A DNA stretch of 64,000 nucleotides, taken from assembly GCA_030549205.1 (NCBI GenBank), contig JAUKTV010000008.1, positions 496,001-560,000 of the forward strand, given 5' to 3'. The position numbers and the translations under genes were made by a program. Positions 36,060-47,280 of the stretch are shown here, in pieces. Position 1 is the first letter of the stretch; each line of letters begins with the position of its first letter. This stretch comes from Apiosordaria backusii (taxonomy: Eukaryota > Ascomycota > Sordariomycetes > Sordariales > Lasiosphaeriaceae). The notes beneath the pieces were generated by a model. It did not search any database and was not told the origin of the DNA. It saw only the letters and a program-made list of their open reading frames with translations.

Positions 36060-37048
36060 TCATGAAATACCCTCATCCGGAGGTCTTTGTGGTGTGACTA
36101 TCCGTGTTCCCGGAGGAAGCTGTTCAATAAACAATGCAACATCCGCCTGCCATTTGCTCCTTTCCAAAACCCAAAATGCATAAGGGTGATATGTGAGCCG
36201 CGTGAGGTGATCAGCTCCAAGGATCCGCCTCAGACATCTCCGTATGCTCGTCACCTCCTCAGAATTGTCAACGTCCCTGTTTTGTACTTGTATTTCCCAT
36301 CTTTGGAACGAGGGATTGCTTTCGATTCGGGACACGTCTCCGAGATTGTTGTGGATCGTCTCGTGGCAGACGGCTGACTAGATCTCGTCTACTCTCTCGG
36401 CACTGACGAGGAACTTCCACTGTATTTGCGTTACGTCAGTTCGTGCCATGAAAGAAAAGCTGGATCAGCGCTGGAGTAGGAGGGGAGGAGCTTGCATACA
36501 TAACCTTGCTTTACTTCATGCTGCCTCCCCAAGGTCAGCAAATTCTCCGACAGCTCCTTGAGCAAAGGTTCCGCTGCTTCCCAGCCTCCTTCAGCCATCG
36601 CGGTGTCAATTGCCCTTTCGGCGCGAGCCACCATCGCCGGACCCTCCTTCCTAAACGATCTTGCACTAGCCCATCGCCCCCGAAGTAAAGTGGAGTGAGG
36701 ATTGTGGATGATATACAGGTTGTACTGTCTGGGTATTCGCGCCGACGGGCGGCAGCGATCGACAAATTGGGCAACCGTCTCGCCCGACTGGTAGGTGTTG
36801 TTGGGAAGATTACGGTAAGAGGTAACCTCTTGCATGGCGTCGTGCATGACGTCTCTAATAGACAGGAGAGTTTGCTTTAGGCCGATATGAGGGGGTATGG
36901 GTAGGCTAGTTTTCCGATTTCTCTCAGGGGCTGGGATGCGGTCTGCTGGGTTCATCTCGTCGGGCGTGTTGGACGACTCCTCGTCAGGCGGGTTGGACGA
37001 CTCCTCGAATGGCATGAGCTGGTACTCGTCGGGCAGATGCACAGGCAT
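36060..37048 (-). CDS. unrecognised protein, two exons
   Basis: Proposed exons 37048-36500 and 36377-36060, with an intron starting GTATGC and ending CTAG; 288 aa. An alternative donor GTAAAG a few codons upstream also keeps phase 0. The start MPVHLPDEYQLMPFEE is chosen because the longer frame from 37189 has a leader without protein character. A duplicated short unit (SSNPPDEE, SSNTPDEM) occurs near the start. The second exon has LTRLTYHPYAFWVLER and DVALFIEQLPPGT. No family recognised. Confidence 0.5.
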
Positions 37049-37398
37049 CTTGATAAAATAAAGATACAGGACATACGATAGTCGCTGTTGCAATGGGGAA
37101 TGAAAAGAAGAATGAGCGGTTTCTAGGCTCGTGTTGGGGTTGCTACGTTGATGTCTGCGTGAGAAAGCGTAGCAGTCCTTGGGGTGCAAGGAAAGAAACT
37201 GTCATTTGGCGGTTCCTTCCAACCAACCGTCAGCCAGGACGGAATTAACTTCATACGGTTTTCACACTTGCAGAACACATGGCAATACCAAACTGGAAGG
37301 TAGATTGATTCCATCCCGGCCTAGGACTGGTGTCAGGAAGTAGTGCTCCACCAACCATGAAGAGGCTCACATATATGACCCAGTAGGAATTCCCATCA

Positions 37399-37899
37399 TC
37401 ATTCAGTGATTTGAACCCTCAAGTCGGGGTATTCTTTTTTGATGATGACATTGCATTGTAAAAGGCTTAAATCGAAATCACTACCTAAGCCTTCCTGTTG
37501 GTTCGGTCGCTGGGTTATCTCCGGTTCCAATAGTTTACGAAAGTCTGCCACTTTTGGCTTTGTCTTCAATCTTGGTATTTCTGTACGGGTTTGATTGGCA
37601 TCGGGTTCAGGGCTGCAAGTTGGCGAGAATGAGCAAGAGGATGAGGCACTGCCAGTGACCAAGAGGGTATCTGTGCAGGTGATGTGCAGGTGATGGTTGA
37701 TGTGTCCCATTTTGGTGTGCTCTGTAGAAACAACGATCATACTATTGACTGCCCGGGCTTGTTGACTGTATCTTGAAGTGGATCCGATAGAAAAATGGTT
37801 GACACATGTCTGGGTAAGGTAGCTATGAACTGCTATTTGTAGCTCGTAACACTTATTAGTGCTGAGTGTTTCTATTCGTGCCATGTTCATGTTCTCCAT
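37399..37899 (-). CDS. possible small hypothetical protein
   Basis: Single open frame of 166 aa starting MENMNMARIETLSTNKCYEL. No domain, signal peptide or homologue is recognised. It lies in a region rich in decayed coding pieces, so it may be spurious. Confidence 0.25.
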   Translation of the reverse strand: MENMNMARIETLSTNKCYELQIAVHSYLTQTCVNHFSIGSTSRYSQQARAVNSMIVVSTEHTKMGHINHHLHITCTDTLLVTGSASSSCSFSPTCSPEPDANQTRTEIPRLKTKPKVADFRKLLEPEITQRPNQQEGLGSDFDLSLLQCNVIIKKEYPDLRVQITE

Positions 37900-38039
37900 G
37901 TGACAGTTGTTATCTACGCTGTGTGGTGCCGTGTTTCACAGAGAACATTCGGACGGTGTGCCTGTGTACCGTGATCAAGATGTTTTGCTGCGCGAGCAAT
38001 CACTCATAGCATGGTCGACCTGGTGGCTGTTTCTACCAA

Positions 38040-38967
38040 TCATGGGTCATCGCCGATGCACCATGCTGCCAAATACACATCAATCTCCTCCGCATCAAGA
38101 CCATATGCTTTGGTGACAAACATCGCCTCCCCTAGAATTGATGCGGCGGTGTCAACGCCAGTTAGAACGTCCACCAAGTCACGAACCTTGGCCCCCTCCC
38201 AGTCGCCTGCTTTGTGTGTCCAGAGCCCACGCTTGATGTCCACGCTGTGTATGTAATGGACACAATGATAGCACAGAATGGAATCGCCATAATTCGATCA
38301 CTGCCCACACCTCTTCCATATTTTAGTTCGAGACTTCTTCTTGGACCCCAGGGGGTTGTTTTCGCGCTTTGAAGCTTTGTCTTCGACTACAACCCGAGAG
38401 ACTGACACCGCGTTAAACCCTCGATATTCTATCAGCGGTGGCCCTGCTTGTAGCCAACAGGGCGGAATGGATGGCCACCATCTTCGAGTGCACGCTGAAC
38501 AGTGGCCCCTATAGCATCTCCTCGTCTATTTCGAAGGGTGTAAAGGTTCGGGTGGTATCTTGTCGGATCATCCGTGGAGCGTCTTCTGCTTCATCTTGGT
38601 GATATTGGCGGAAGGAAATGCGATCTTGCGAAGCTTCCGTGTCTTGAGGGCGCCGCCGTCGAGCCCCGGACGGCCGTCGAAGCCCTATCCCAGGATCTTT
38701 CCGCCCTGGTCGACGATAGAACCGTGGCGGTATCATGGTGGGGAGTTGGTGGCCTGCTGGTGATAAAGCTGTAGATACTGGTTCCTCTTCATTGTTGGGC
38801 ATAAGGTTGTCGCTGGGAGGTCGTTGCACGAATGCTGTTTTGTGCCGAATTGTTTGCTTTTGGGTGCTGATGACTGACTTTGCGAAGAGCCATTTGGAGT
38901 GCAGTGGCGCACGGACCATATGTTGTACCGCCAACACGCTGAGCAGACCCTTGAACTCGGTAAACAT
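38040..38967 (-). pseudogene. decayed gene with in-frame stop
   Basis: Three coding-like stretches follow in order on the minus strand: an ORF of 152 aa (38967-38509), then EYRGFNAVSVSRVVVEDKAS, then SILCYHCVHYIHSVDIKRGL to AAWCIGDDP. A TGA at 38300-38298 separates the last two in the same frame, where CGA (Arg) to TGA would be a single C-to-T change. Frame changes occur before it. No family recognised. Alternatively introns could remove the stop, but I saw none with good borders. Confidence 0.4.
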
Positions 38968-38999
38968 AGCCCCTGAACTGAATCAATATGGTCACCAAA

Positions 39000-41400
39000 A
39001 ATGGAATGGAGAATAGGTAGTTGTAGGTAGAATCTTACAGAAAGTTTACTATCGATATGCATTGCCGGCTGTTTCGAGTCTACAGAATTTCAGTCTTCAA
39101 TTTCCTGTACCTCAAACAACGAATGCTGTCGAGGCTCATCAATCAAGACCAAGCCACAATTATGACATCGTCGCGGTTTAATTCTATGTGAGGTCCACTG
39201 AGAATTGGCCATCTATGATTGAAGATGCTCTTTCATCTTAATCTACAACTTTCTCGAATAGACTGCCTTTTAACCTGCCACACTTTACTGTCCAAGAGCC
39301 AACTGATTTGTTTTGCATCGCTTCACAATCTGAATTTCCTGAAGGATTAATACCAAGAGATATGTGAGCATCGGTGAAGACTCTGTAACTCATTGCAGCG
39401 TATATCTTTTACGACTGCTTTGGCACATCCGTTGGAGGCCTCGAGGAGTGTGAGCAAGCGCATAATGGAGGAGAGACCGCGTGGACGCGCACCCAGGCGT
39501 CAATGCCACGCTTCCATGCGCCGACAAAGCACATGTTCAGCCCACGCCCCACCAGCGCTCACGCGCTCAACTAACCTGCTCGAGACCATGAGCTGGAAAG
39601 CCTCACCAGTACCAAATCAGCTTTGGCATCTCCACGGATCGCCATCAGCGAAGCCTCCCGGCCATCTCACCGACTGCCTCCGTTGGGAGTTGATCGTCAA
39701 ACCCAAGCCGGTGAAGGAAAACTGCGGCAAGGTAACTCCCACGAAGCCAGTTGCACGTGGGCACCGCGTTTATACATGGTGGGACAAACACAAAGGGACA
39801 GTCCGCCAAGGCATCACCAGGGACTGGGAGTTTGAGGCATTGCCGGGTGACAGCAGCAATGCTCTCATTTTGACCACTATTATCTAGATCCAAGCCGCCC
39901 TGAACAGAATGAGTCCGAGAAAACCATGCTAGAGGAACCGAAGATCGCGTTGGAGGAGAAGTCCAAATTCGATGGTGAACCCTCATCAATGCCCACCAAC
40001 GAGAAGGTTGAAATAGTTCTTGACACACTTCAGTCTTTTCGGATGAAAGAGCTAGCAGAGGTGTTGTTCAATTTGTTAGCGCAGTTGACCCGGTGGGGTT
40101 CTTGCTCCGTTGCTTAATGATCTTCGCTTCTTCACCGTAGCAGAAACTTGGAATTTGAGGGCGTCAAAGCTTTTAGGGATGCCACACCCCCGGGCTGGCA
40201 ATCGATGTCAAAGCCAACAATACCTACACAGACTCCCGCTTTGATTGTCTCCTAGTTCTGCTAGCTTCTTAGGGCTTGTTTAATCAGTGCGCTTCACCCG
40301 GAACTTTGACAATTTCAGATGATCCCATGCCAGGAATGGCTGCTGCTTGTTAACGCCACGTCCGATGGTTTCCAGAACAATGCTCACACCGGTCTTTTGT
40401 CGGAAGCCACCAAGTTCCCATCAACCCCTGCTGCCAACAATCTCGGGATTTGGTACCTGGTGCTTTCCAGTGGCGTCCAAGCGATCACCATTGCCGGCAG
40501 TCTATCACATTCAAATCGTGCCTTAGTCCTGAACGAATCACCAGACTGTCAGATGGAGAAATGCGCATTGGATTGACATGGAAAGTTCCGTATCGGATGA
40601 TGGCTAGTCCGATAGATTGCCGTCACGGCATATTCTAGGCAGACATAAAAGAAGTGACGTATCATGCAATCGCCACGCAAATGGTTAGAGAAGACAGGGG
40701 TGTAGCCGGGGCCATCTGGAGCATAGTTGGGCGGCACTGAGGAGCTGGTAGCCGTTTAGGTCCCCGGCACTTCTCGGTAGCCGCGTCTTCTTTTCCCACC
40801 AGATGAATGAAGAACTCCTTGTGAGAAGCACCGACTAGGTAAATTAAGGTTCAACGCCGCACCCGTGGATTCGGATTTTGACAGTTACATGCCGTTACTG
40901 TCGACATCAGTGAACCGGCTCTCGGGGTTTCATCACAAGGATTTGGCGCCACCGCGCAACAAATGGCCGCAATGGACGCCAAGCGAGACGTGCCAACGCT
41001 GACCTTTCCCGGGACTCGAGCCACTGATCCCTGATGCCGGGGAAGGAATCCGCCTCGTCAACCAATCACAAGGGGTACCAGACAGAGTCGGCCCATGACG
41101 GCCCAGCGCCAGGCCGTCTTGGGGAAAGACCTGCTTCCGCACGTTCCATGAGCCTTGGCCCAATCACAACCAAAGTGCGGACCGGTGAAGCATTTGCAAC
41201 TGCAGCCTCTGATCGTGTGCCGCAGAACCACTTCTTTACTCCGTACCTCTGGTCTTTTCATCATGGCCTTCTTCTTCCCCGCGTCCAGGTCCTTGGAATC
41301 CTTTTCTTGTCAAACACCGCTGAACGCTGGGCTACTGCCTGGATGAAACGTGCCGCCTACACCTAGAACCCACCGAGAATGCGCACCATGCTGCCGGAAC
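39000..41400. other. region with coding remnants but no confident gene
   Basis: Plus-strand fragments such as YYLDPSRPEQNESEK followed by VEIVLDTLQSFRMKELAEVL (about 39880-40117) look translated. They lack a start and joinable exons. The rest shows nothing. Confidence 0.35.
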
Positions 41401-41407
41401 TTTCGAG

Positions 41408-42841
41408 ATGTTCAGCACCAATCTGCCGGACGACACCAAGAGCCCCGAGAACATTACTCTGAACATCATTCTCGCAAGCGTTTTAGCGCCGACCTTTGCG
41501 ATAATATTTGTTGCCCTTCGATTCTACACCTCGCGCTCCATATTGCGCGTAATCCACAAAGATGATTGTATGTCTTGCGGGAAGGGTCTGCTCTCGAGAA
41601 GCAAGAACAGTGTCTAACTCAGGGTTGTGATTTAGGGCTCATTCTCATTGCGCTGGTTCTATCCATCATATACTCCGCCACGCTTATTGCTAGTACGCCG
41701 AATTCCATTCTGGAAAGCTTGCTTGAATACCATACTACCCGCATTTCCAAAACACGGGCACGGCACTGACGATGGATTAGTGACCAAATTCGGCCTAGGA
41801 TATCACATACGATATCTGATTCGTTTTGAAAACTGGGAGAGCAAACCTATGCTTCTGGTAACTTCGGCCTTGCTCAAAGAAACGGAACACAGACGCAACT
41901 GACATTGGACAAAGCTTGCTGGATTTCCCGCCGCCATCACGAGTAACTTATCGGTGCTTTTCATCAAGGCCTCGATTCTCGTCTTCTACCTCCGATTCTC
42001 GACAACACGCCCCTTCAACCATGTCATTTACGTCATGCTCGTTATCGTTGTTATCGCCTACTCCTTGGCGGCTTTTGGGACCTTATTCGGTTGTCGACCC
42101 ATGGCCGCTTTCTGGGATAGGCATGTAAAGGACCGCAAGTGCATCTCCAAGGACGCCTGGTACGGCTGGCTCATCATCCTGAATTGCGTTACCGACTTCA
42201 TCTTGCTTGTTCTGCCACTTTGGCTGTTGGCGCCTTTGAAAATTGGGTTTTCGCAAAAGGCTGCTATTGCCGCCATTCTGGGGACTGGCGGCTTGTATGT
42301 TTGATCTGGGTCCTTTGACTGGAAGACCAGAAAGAGCTAACACCTGGAGCAGTGTTGTCGGCATCAGCGTTTTCCGCGTGGTGGTAGTGTCGCAGGGTTG
42401 GAACAACAGGGACTTTACCTATCGATTCGCCATCAACTACATATGGAGGTAGGTTCTTCTCCGTGAATTCTCGTTGAGGTTAAGGGGGTCTAACACAATC
42501 TCTAACACAGCGTCATCGAGACAAATGTCGCCATCATTTGTGCATCTGCCCCTACACTACGAGCGTTAGTTGGCCGCTATGTGCCATCGTTGCTACAACT
42601 CAGCGCGCAACGGCGCGACCCCCTGACTCTGTATACGATCCCCGTCTCACACGTCGCGGCTGCTCAACGACCCCGACAAGCTCCGTCAAGCCCAGATGGA
42701 GGCATTGAAAGAGCACCCAATCACGAGAACTACGTCAGTGGTTCATCGGCACAGCTGACATCGAACTACGGAAATAAACTCTTCGGCCCCGCCTCGGATC
42801 GAGGCTCGAGTCGAGGAAGATCGGATCACACAGCCCTGTAA
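41408..42841 (+). CDS. fungal rhodopsin-fold integral membrane protein
   Basis: Six exons: 41408-41567, 41636-41692, 41781-41857, 41915-42294, 42353-42448 and 42511-42841. All five introns (57-88 nt) fit in phase; 366 aa. About seven hydrophobic segments are seen, for example ILASVLAPTFAIIFVALRFY, LILIALVLSIIY, LSVLFIKASILVFYLRF, VMLVIVVIAYSLAAFGTLFG and LIILNCVTDFILLVLPLWLL. The motifs FGLGYHI, FYLRF, C-RPM-FWD and SVIETNVAIICASAPTLRAL are those of the large fungal rhodopsin-domain/PTH11-related family. No CFEM domain precedes it. The C-terminal tail is polar. Located in a membrane; ligand unknown. Confidence 0.9.
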
Positions 42842-43006
42842 CAAAAGACAACAGTGTAAGAACACAAACATGGGCATGACGACCGGCGTCGAGGCATTGC
42901 ATAAAAGACATGGCAACGGACAAAAGGTACTTAGTTTTGGATATAGGATAGATTTAATGACACTTGGCTTTCTCTTTTTCTTGGAATCACCCCACCCTTG
43001 GAAGAC

Positions 43007-43772
43007 TCAGTCCAACCCGACTCCCTGAACATCCCTAATTGCAGTCAACAGTGTCGGATAGAACCCATCAGCAATCTTTTGGATCCCGGACGAACTGGCA
43101 TGGATCCCATCATACAAATCCACCTCGGGGTCGAACCCAGTGAACAAATCCACGACCCAAATCGGACTTGCCGTCGTGTTCTGGCTAGCCGCCCAAGCAG
43201 GAATAGCCCTATTCAGCTCCTTGACCTGCTCATTCTTCTCCGCACTCAGTCCAAGCGGGATAATCTGCGCCACCTATTCGCCTTGTCAGCCCTCACCCCT
43301 CTCATTTTGGCATCAAAATACTCACCACAATCCTCATCCCCGGATTCCGCCCCCTCATCTGCCCCACAAGCGCCGTATACGCCTTGAGTAACTCCTCCGT
43401 CCTCGGCTTTCCCCTAACAATATCCACCGTCCCGAGATGCATAGTCACCACATCCGCCGGGTTCCTCCCCAGCCACTCAGACACTATCCCCTCATTGGCC
43501 ATCTGGATAGCAGGGAAACCGGGATGCCCCTCATGGTCGCGGTCGAACTCGGAGTCGTCGCAGATCTCACCTGCGCGCTCGCCGCCGACGAGGTCGACAG
43601 AGTCGTAGAGGAGGGGGTCGTTTTGCAGGCGGAGGTAGATCCAGGCTCGCCAGCAGCCGTAGTCTGTTATGGAGTCGCCTAGGGGCATCCATTTAACAAG
43701 TTTTTGGGGTTGTTGTCTCGGGAGAGATAGGCAAAAGCCAATTGGGAGCAATGCGAGAAGCGACAACTTCAT
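43007..43772 (-). CDS. secreted SGNH/GDSL esterase (CE3-like)
   Basis: Exons 43772-43326 and 43273-43007, with a 52-nt phase-0 intron; 237 aa. The start MKLSLLALLPIGFCLSLP is a signal peptide. Block I is LGDSITDYGCWR (nucleophile Ser). Block II has GHPGF. Block III reads HLGTVDIV, where the family usually has GTND, so the oxyanion Asn is replaced by Val. Block V is DGIHAS with the catalytic His. In the CE3 family these enzymes deacetylate xylan or similar polysaccharides outside the cell. The Asn change raises doubt about activity. Confidence 0.85.
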
Positions 43773-44107
43773 CTTGAGGGAGCAGGAAGTAGACGACGAG
43801 AAGAACGAGGATCTTGAAGTTGGAGAATGGAGACGCGATTGGAAAAAGAACGGGATATAGCCATCGAAGCTTTTACCCGACGGGAGATTAGCGGCCTCAG
43901 CGCACGTCAACTTACATTGGGGGTATAAATCGGATACACGAAAGCGGAGTACTTTGTCCGGAAGTAACACAAAGCCTTTTGAAAGCTACCCCAAACGATA
44001 CACTGTCATTAGATCGTATCTCATTATCATGTTGAATGCCTTTTAATATCCCATCCAAAAATTCCTTTTCTCAGTTATACGACACGCCCTCCCTACCATG
44101 ACAACGT

Positions 44108-45106
44108 CTACTCATAAAACACCAAACACCTCACCTCAATACTCTCCCTCCCCGGCGTCCCCTCGGGCGTCTGCGGGTCAATAAAAGCCGTATGCGGCGT
44201 CAGCCCCGCAACCCCCTTCTTCCCCCCCGGCAACCGCTCCCCCCACGAGTCAAAACACTTGATAAACATCGCTTGATCAGGCCTCATATCCTTGACGTAA
44301 TACAACTTGTGCCCATCATTAGGCAGCACACCATACGTCTCACCCTTAACCTCATACCCGTCCAGCGAATTCAGCGTCTCCTGTGAGGGCAACACCTCCT
44401 TGCCCCGGTCATCATCATCCCCATCATTGCGCTTGGGATACAACAAGCTCACGGCAACAAAATCCTCAGGGGCGGTGGTGCGGTAGTCAATCACCGCCAG
44501 CGGGAAATCCGTCGCGGGGTGGCGGATGGGCCGCCAGACGTTGATGAGCTGGTACCGGTTTTTGAGCAGGGCATCGGCTTCCTCCTTGGGCGTGACGTGA
44601 CGTCTAACTCTGGCCTCGGCGGCCTTGGGGGTTTGGTCGACGTGGACTTGCTGGACGGGCTGGCGGGCGGCGTTGGGGTCGTGCTTGCGGATGGTGTGGT
44701 CGAAGATTTCGATGCGCTTGATCTTGCTGCCGCTGCGTTCGAGGCGCTCTCGTAGCAGGGCCTCGACTTCGGCGTAGTATTTGGTTCGGACGGTCTGGTC
44801 GTCTTCAAAGTCTTCTGGAGTGGTGGAGGATGGGGAGCGGTAGACGGCGAAGCCGGCTACGTCAATGTCGGCGCCGAAGGAGCCGCGCTTGGAGTGGATG
44901 TCGAGACAATCGGAAAAGTCGGTGACGTCTTTGGTGACGGTTTTGCGGCTGTAGGAGGTGTAGTCTACGTCTACTTTGGCCCAGGGGTTCACGCCGGGGG
45001 TGATGGTTGCTGGGTCGAGGTAGCGGAAGGTGCTGGAGGTCATTTTGCGGGGTGTTAATTGTCTCAAAAGTCTTGTTGATGAGATTATGGGACGGATAGA
45101 CCACAT
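44108..45106 (-). CDS. AsaB-like hydroxylase/desaturase family protein
   Basis: Single exon, 332 aa; the ATG at 45043 (MTSSTFRYLDP) gives 311 aa and may be the true start. Motifs typical of the CmcJ/AsaB-like family are present: NPWAKVDVDYTSYSRKTV, FGADIDVAGFAVYRS, VHVDQTPKAAEARVRRH, YQLINVWRPIRHP and CFDSWGE. Members act on small molecules in fungal secondary metabolism or related oxidations, probably through an Fe/2-oxoglutarate-type core. No biosynthetic core gene lies next to it in this window, so the substrate is unknown. Confidence 0.85.
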   Translation of the reverse strand: MWSIRPIISSTRLLRQLTPRKMTSSTFRYLDPATITPGVNPWAKVDVDYTSYSRKTVTKDVTDFSDCLDIHSKRGSFGADIDVAGFAVYRSPSSTTPEDFEDDQTVRTKYYAEVEALLRERLERSGSKIKRIEIFDHTIRKHDPNAARQPVQQVHVDQTPKAAEARVRRHVTPKEEADALLKNRYQLINVWRPIRHPATDFPLAVIDYRTTAPEDFVAVSLLYPKRNDGDDDDRGKEVLPSQETLNSLDGYEVKGETYGVLPNDGHKLYYVKDMRPDQAMFIKCFDSWGERLPGGKKGVAGLTPHTAFIDPQTPEGTPGRESIEVRCLVFYE

Positions 45107-45795
45107 TAAGGGATGAAAGTCGGCTATGATGCTATGTCATTGAAGCCGTTGAGATGGCGGGGTCATTGCCATCTTAAATCTCGACGCGGGGTTGCACAGG
45201 TAGGGCCCACAGCCGACAATTATCGTGATTAGTAATGTGGGATGACACAGATATTCCGACGGATTACGAAGCCCCTTTTACAAAGCAATTCTCATTAACT
45301 CCAGCTGGAACTGGGTTTCATCTCGTCCCGAACGCTCAGTTTAGCGCATTGGATTCTATTGTTAGACGCTGGCTGTGTCATCTTTCCAACATGTCCGCGG
45401 TGCTCAGATGAATGAACTTGACGTCATTCCGCGCGAGCACGCCATATCGGAGATAACTTTATCGATAGTGGGCTAGTTGTCAGTGTGCCTCGACTCGCTT
45501 GTCATTGGCACAGCTCCTGTCATCAGCAGTTCAGAATGCTTTGCAAGTTGAATGAAATATTTAAAATCTTGCATTGATTCAGAAACTTGCAATCTACCTG
45601 ATTCCAAAATACAATAGCCGGATATCAAAAAAAATGCCACCCCAACCAGAACCCAGCCGAAACCATGCCTTCCCTTCCCAAGACGCCAAACCACGCCAAA
45701 CAACCCATGTCCCATAATAACAAACCCCAAATAACTACAACTTCCACACCAGAACTATTCACAAGAACCGCCTGACCTATAAACCAACAACCCAA

Positions 45796-47280
45796 CTAAC
45801 TATCAAAAATAGGCCCATACGCCAAAATTCCCCTCGTCTCCAACCCAAACACCACATCCTTCGTCACAGCCGGGTTACTAATCACGCAAACCGCCTCCGC
45901 CTCAAACTCTTTAACTAGTCTTAACACCTGCGGCAACATCTCCTCCCTCTTCCCCTTCTCGCTCGTATCAATAATCACCGGCTGCTCATCCATCCTCCTC
46001 ACCAACCCCAACGTCCTCTCCCCGTACGTCTTCATCGGGCTCCTCGTCTGCCACAACACCCTCATCTTGGGCCTGTTCTCATCCGCCAAAAACGACAGAC
46101 ATGGCCCGATGCCACTGCCGGTGGTCACAACGATGATGCGGCTAAACATGCGAAAGACATACCCGAACCCATACGTCGGCACACCCCTCTTCCAGAGCTT
46201 GGTTGGTTGAGTGAGGATCGTGTCTTTTGTCCAGTCGCCCGCTTTTGAAACGATACAGCTGAATTTTGTTGATTCCAATGCCGTGTTCTTGACGTTGTCG
46301 AACCGATCGGGGAAACAAGCAAAGGAATGCCAGTCTTTCAATGGGTGCTTGGCGACTTGTATGCCCTGCCCGAATTTCACAGTTGTGTGATCAAAGTGAA
46401 GCCTTACCGCGTGGGGGGATAGGGGCTCAGGGGTGACGGTTACTTTGCGGAGGAGCAGCCAGGGGTGGATTGTGGCTACTGTCAAGAGGATCAAGATCCA
46501 AAAGGCGGGGAGATGCAGGAGGAATTGTCCTAGGGAGGGTGCTTGGGTGCCGAGGAGGAAGAGCAAAACCCAAAAGAGGGCGAGGATGCCCCAGTTGGCG
46601 AAGCGGTGAACTAGCTCGAAGACGTCGTGGTGTTTGCGGCGGATGGTGGGGTGGGCTACGATGATGATGGAGAGGAGGAGGGCGAAGACGGAGTAGATGA
46701 GGGCGAGGACGGCGATGCCGGTAGGGGTGGTGGTGGAGGGGTTGAATTGGTGGGTGTAGAGGCCGGCGAAGCCGATATACCAGAGGAGGGAGGCGACGCC
46801 GGTGCCGCTGTGGACGCCGCCGAGGTGGAAGATGCGGCAGGCGAGGCGCTTGATTGTTGTTGGGGCTGATCGTGGGACGGAGCCGAAGATGAGGTATAAG
46901 AAGTTGAGGACGAGGGGCTGTCGGCAGAGGCCGCAGACGGCGAGGTTGATGGCGGAGGCGTTGACCAGATCAAGAGGCTCTGCACCCTTAACAAGATAGA
47001 TGATGAGGGGTATGATGTTGCCGATGAAGGCGAGTGTGAATAGGCGGCGATAGACGTTGAGGGCTGTGTACCGGATAAAACCGAGATGCTTTTGTGTTGG
47101 TTCTTGTTCTGGTGTTGTTTGGGCTTCGAGGTCTGCCTTTTCCTTTAATGGGGAGGGGAGAGAGGATGATAGATCTGAGCTTGTTGGTGATGTTGGGTAG
47201 GAGAGATCTATCCTCGTCTCGATGATCTCATCCTTCTTCCAGTCCTTCTCCCCATACACAACTACTGTCCTGTCTTCCAT
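45796..47280 (-). CDS. TmpA-like integral membrane reductase
   Basis: Single exon, 494 aa. After a polar N-terminus of about 70 residues, there are several membrane helices (FTLAFIGNIIPLIIYLV, VLALIYSVFALLLSIIIV, WGILALFWVLLFLLG, FWILILLTVATIHPWLLL). The second half carries a ferredoxin-reductase-like nucleotide-binding part (IIVVTTGSGIGPCLSFLA, MRVLWQTRSP). This order matches the fungal TmpA family, which influences asexual development in Aspergillus. A redox role at a membrane is likely; the electron acceptor is not evident. Confidence 0.85.
   Translation of the reverse strand: MEDRTVVVYGEKDWKKDEIIETRIDLSYPTSPTSSDLSSSLPSPLKEKADLEAQTTPEQEPTQKHLGFIRYTALNVYRRLFTLAFIGNIIPLIIYLVKGAEPLDLVNASAINLAVCGLCRQPLVLNFLYLIFGSVPRSAPTTIKRLACRIFHLGGVHSGTGVASLLWYIGFAGLYTHQFNPSTTTPTGIAVLALIYSVFALLLSIIIVAHPTIRRKHHDVFELVHRFANWGILALFWVLLFLLGTQAPSLGQFLLHLPAFWILILLTVATIHPWLLLRKVTVTPEPLSPHAVRLHFDHTTVKFGQGIQVAKHPLKDWHSFACFPDRFDNVKNTALESTKFSCIVSKAGDWTKDTILTQPTKLWKRGVPTYGFGYVFRMFSRIIVVTTGSGIGPCLSFLADENRPKMRVLWQTRSPMKTYGERTLGLVRRMDEQPVIIDTSEKGKREEMLPQVLRLVKEFEAEAVCVISNPAVTKDVVFGLETRGILAYGPIFDS

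Noticed and set aside
44108..47280. AsaB-like and TmpA-like genes as part of a biosynthetic cluster
   Set aside because: No PKS, NRPS or terpene synthase core is seen in the window.
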